DNA of 18,623 bases from an uncultured Oscillospiraceae bacterium (lineage in GTDB: Bacteria; Bacillota; Clostridia; Oscillospirales; Acutalibacteraceae): assembly GCA_900552985.1 (NCBI GenBank), contig USBP01000005.1, forward strand, positions 1 through 18,623, given 5' to 3'. Of this stretch, positions 14,480 to 18,623 are shown piece by piece. The translations under genes and the position numbers were made by a program. Numbering within the stretch: the first letter of the stretch is position 1; each line of letters opens with the position of its first letter. Under the pieces are notes generated by a model. It was given only the letters and a program-made list of their open reading frames with translations, did not search any database and was not told where the DNA came from.

Positions 14480-16885
14480 ATGAAAAACATCATTTGTACG
14501 GAGCCCTGCCTCTGCATGGAAAACCCCTGCGGCGCCAGGCTGGAGTTTTGGCAGCAGGATGGAAAGTTTGGCTTGGGGAGCTTCTATTACAAGGGCGTCC
14601 GGGCGGGCGCTGAAATGGATCAGTTTTTATACGAGGATTCTCACTATGTATGGGATAAATATCAGGCGGATCGATATGAGATCGTGGAGAACACCCCGCA
14701 AAAAGGCGTGATTACCTTTTACGGCACCTTCGGCGCAGTCAACATAGAATCCAACTGGCTTGTGACTGTAACGCTGACCGCCGGCTCGCCGGCTTACCTG
14801 CTGGAATATCAGGTGGAGCCTTACCTGTGGCCTGGCCGGTATCATCCGCTGTATGTCAGCGCCCCATTTGACAATGAAAAGCTGGAGTGCGTCAGTTACC
14901 CGATGGAGGCTCCGATCCTTCCGCCCTATCACAGCCATTGGTTCGTCCGGCCCGATGTCGGTAAGGTTCCCTTTCTGCTGGGCCGCGAACAGGCAGGGGA
15001 TTCCAGCCTTTATGTGGGGATCGGTTATACCCTGGAGGCAGCCGGGCAGGATTATACCAAGGGGATGCTCTGGTATGACGGCACCAAAGAGGGGCGCGCC
15101 CTTCGCGCAGATTTCCCATATATTCACTACTGGATTCCAGCGCAGAACAGCTGGGAGGTCAACAGCGAGCTGAAGGCCGCCACCTCTGTGGAGGGCAACC
15201 AGCTCAGAAGCGGGTATTTCCGCCATGGGGACCCCTACGTCTGCTCCGTGATCATTTCTGTTGCGGATACGCAAGCAGACTGTGTGTTTGGCTACCGGGA
15301 TGTCTGTGGCTTTAACAGCGATACATGCAGCAAATACGATGTGATGAAAGCGGTAGACAGTATGCTGCATGGCTACGATACGGATGCCCGGTGGGTCTAT
15401 GAGAAAGGGAAAGGCTACCGCATGCGCGGCTGGTCGGATTCCGATGAAAAGGCCAATTACTATGATTTTATCACCTTTACCCCCAATTCCATGCTGGCGT
15501 ATCTTTTATACAGCCTGTGGCGCAGGGATCACTCCCAAGTCTGGGCGAGAGAACGCGCGCTGGAAATGACGGAATTTGCGATTGAAAAGCAGCTGCCGTC
15601 AGGCGCAATCCCACGCTGCTGGGATCTGGATCATGACCATGCGCATGGGATAGGCGATAATTACTATGCGCTGGGGGTTGTCTACGACCCGATGGCGACT
15701 GGCGCATGCGCACAGAACATGGATCTTCTGGCACAGGCTATGAAAGAAGAAGAAGGAGCTGCGCCTGCGCATTGGCAGACGGCGATCCAGAAGGCAATTG
15801 ACTGGGTTATCCATCTGATTGAAAAGGAGGACGGCGCGCTTAAGCATTCCTACACGGCGCAGGAACAGGGCGTTTTCAATGCCATAGAGCCCTATGCGCT
15901 TCATGCATTGCGGTATTTTTACAAGAAAACGGGCGATTCGAAATACCTGCGTGCCATGGAGAAAAACGAGGAATATATTCAGGCGGCCTTTGGCGTAAAT
16001 AACGACTGGTATAACGGCCTGACGGACAGCAACAATCTGGTAGCGCCTTTGGACGGGGAGCAGACGCGCAATTACTATACGCTGAATGTGTTTGACCTGG
16101 CGGGCTATTACCACGACAGATATTTGGACACAGGGGAGGAAAAGTTCCTGAGATGGGCAAAGGATCACTTTGCTTTTGGCTGGATGGGGCGGATGCCCGT
16201 CAATATGCCTGGCTTCCACTACCAGACCAAGGGGATTATCGAGGAGCAAAATATATGGGTGTTTTATGATCTCCCGTGGCCTTTTACCTCATCCGCCGGG
16301 CTGGCCCGTATGGCGAGAACGCTGAATGATAAATTTTATGCCGAATACTATAAGCTCGCCATTCATACGCAGCTTGAGTTTGCCCATTTGGGCGAAAAGC
16401 ATCCTTTCTGCTCACAGGTGCTGGGTGCTGCTGCCGATACGCGTGCGCCGATCGACCGCTTTGCGGAAATTGTGGATGGAAAACACGGGGTTTGGATCAC
16501 GGGGTACAGCACGCTGTTTATCCGCGACATGCTGGGGCCGGACACTTACTATTATATGGGTGGAAACGACTGGGGTGTCGGCATTGATTATGAGCTGGAT
16601 TTCAAACCGGATTTCAGCGATATGCCTTTCTGGCTGACCGCCTGCACCAGCCGCGTATACAGCCCTGAGTGGACAAAGGATTCTTTCCGTGCCGAGCTGC
16701 AAGGCCTTCCCCGGGATGACTGTGAGATTGTGCTGCATGTGGAGGAGCCGGTCTCAGCCGTCAGCATGCGGGTGGATGGTGTGGAGCAGCAGGCGGCCTT
16801 CCGGTATGACCCGCAGCGCAGGGAGCTGATTGTTCCCTACAGGCAAACGGCGAGCCGGCTGCACATCGCCTTGCGCTTTAGCTGA
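14480..16885 (+). CDS. Predicted cytoplasmic six-hairpin glycosidase or phosphorylase, family unknown
   Basis: An 801-residue protein I cannot place in a family. No signal peptide or membrane segment, so cytoplasmic. Layout: a beta-rich, aromatic N-terminal part (about 1-280), a helical part (about 290-700) with repeated alpha-hairpin-like segments (for example FDLAGYYHDRYLDTGEEKFL), and a C-terminal beta part (about 725-801). Beta-sandwich, (alpha/alpha)6 barrel, jelly-roll is the layout of GH94/GH65 phosphorylases and GH127-like hydrolases, but I see none of their catalytic signatures. The candidate polar cluster is DLDHDHAH (382-389), with GNDWG (Asp697-Trp698) near the end of the barrel. 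GAAGGGAG precedes the ATG. It is the last gene before a strong terminator in the importer operon, so it likely acts on the imported glycoside. Confidence 0.7.
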   Translation: MKNIICTEPCLCMENPCGARLEFWQQDGKFGLGSFYYKGVRAGAEMDQFLYEDSHYVWDKYQADRYEIVENTPQKGVITFYGTFGAVNIESNWLVTVTLTAGSPAYLLEYQVEPYLWPGRYHPLYVSAPFDNEKLECVSYPMEAPILPPYHSHWFVRPDVGKVPFLLGREQAGDSSLYVGIGYTLEAAGQDYTKGMLWYDGTKEGRALRADFPYIHYWIPAQNSWEVNSELKAATSVEGNQLRSGYFRHGDPYVCSVIISVADTQADCVFGYRDVCGFNSDTCSKYDVMKAVDSMLHGYDTDARWVYEKGKGYRMRGWSDSDEKANYYDFITFTPNSMLAYLLYSLWRRDHSQVWARERALEMTEFAIEKQLPSGAIPRCWDLDHDHAHGIGDNYYALGVVYDPMATGACAQNMDLLAQAMKEEEGAAPAHWQTAIQKAIDWVIHLIEKEDGALKHSYTAQEQGVFNAIEPYALHALRYFYKKTGDSKYLRAMEKNEEYIQAAFGVNNDWYNGLTDSNNLVAPLDGEQTRNYYTLNVFDLAGYYHDRYLDTGEEKFLRWAKDHFAFGWMGRMPVNMPGFHYQTKGIIEEQNIWVFYDLPWPFTSSAGLARMARTLNDKFYAEYYKLAIHTQLEFAHLGEKHPFCSQVLGAAADTRAPIDRFAEIVDGKHGVWITGYSTLFIRDMLGPDTYYYMGGNDWGVGIDYELDFKPDFSDMPFWLTACTSRVYSPEWTKDSFRAELQGLPRDDCEIVLHVEEPVSAVSMRVDGVEQQAAFRYDPQRRELIVPYRQTASRLHIALRFS

Positions 16886-16896
16886 ACAGCTTTTGT

Positions 16897-18623
<1,727 letters not shown>

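Overview
The window looks like a piece of a Bacillota (Clostridia-type, probably gut-associated) chromosome. Strong AGGAGG-type ribosome binding sites, YesN/YesM-type two-component proteins, a heterodimeric drug-exporter pair, a lipoprotein sugar-binding protein and tRNAs with encoded CCA all fit this. The genus cannot be fixed from sequence alone. All protein genes I trust lie on the + strand; the two tRNA genes and a possible leader at the left edge are on the - strand.

Region 1 (1-4680) holds an outward-facing - strand promoter with a structured leader and two tiny ORFs. Divergent from it is a MarR-controlled operon: a promoter (TTGACA-17-TAAAAT) with a palindromic operator, a MarR repressor, and two half-transporters. 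One half has a degenerate ATP site and the other a consensus site, which is the hallmark of heterodimeric ABC exporters. A terminator closes the operon.

Region 2 (4680-6081) is about 1.4 kb with no convincing protein gene. It carries two diverged copies of a 115-nt structured repeat, a tRNA-Thr(UGU)/tRNA-Tyr(GUA) operon on the - strand with its own promoter and terminator, and a leader with a terminator-like hairpin ahead of the next gene.

Region 3 (6082-10289) encodes a YesN-like AraC-type response regulator, a YesM/LytS-type histidine kinase with almost no extracellular sensor, and, overlapping the kinase by ATGA, a tandem RbsA/MglA-like ABC ATPase. In that ATPase nearly every catalytic residue has been replaced. 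This trio is the most unusual part of the window and may be a transport-coupled signalling module.

Region 4 (10383-18623) starts with a terminator and an extended -10 promoter that lacks a -35 but has two TGCAT half-sites 11 bp apart. It continues with a sugar ABC importer (lipoprotein binding protein, active tandem ATPase, permease), an 801-residue protein that resembles a cytoplasmic six-hairpin glycosidase or phosphorylase of no family I recognise, a GH1 beta-glycosidase, and the start of a ROK sugar kinase. Inferred logic: the regulator/kinase/pseudo-ATPase trio senses a sugar or glycoside, or its transport, and switches on its import, cleavage and phosphorylation.
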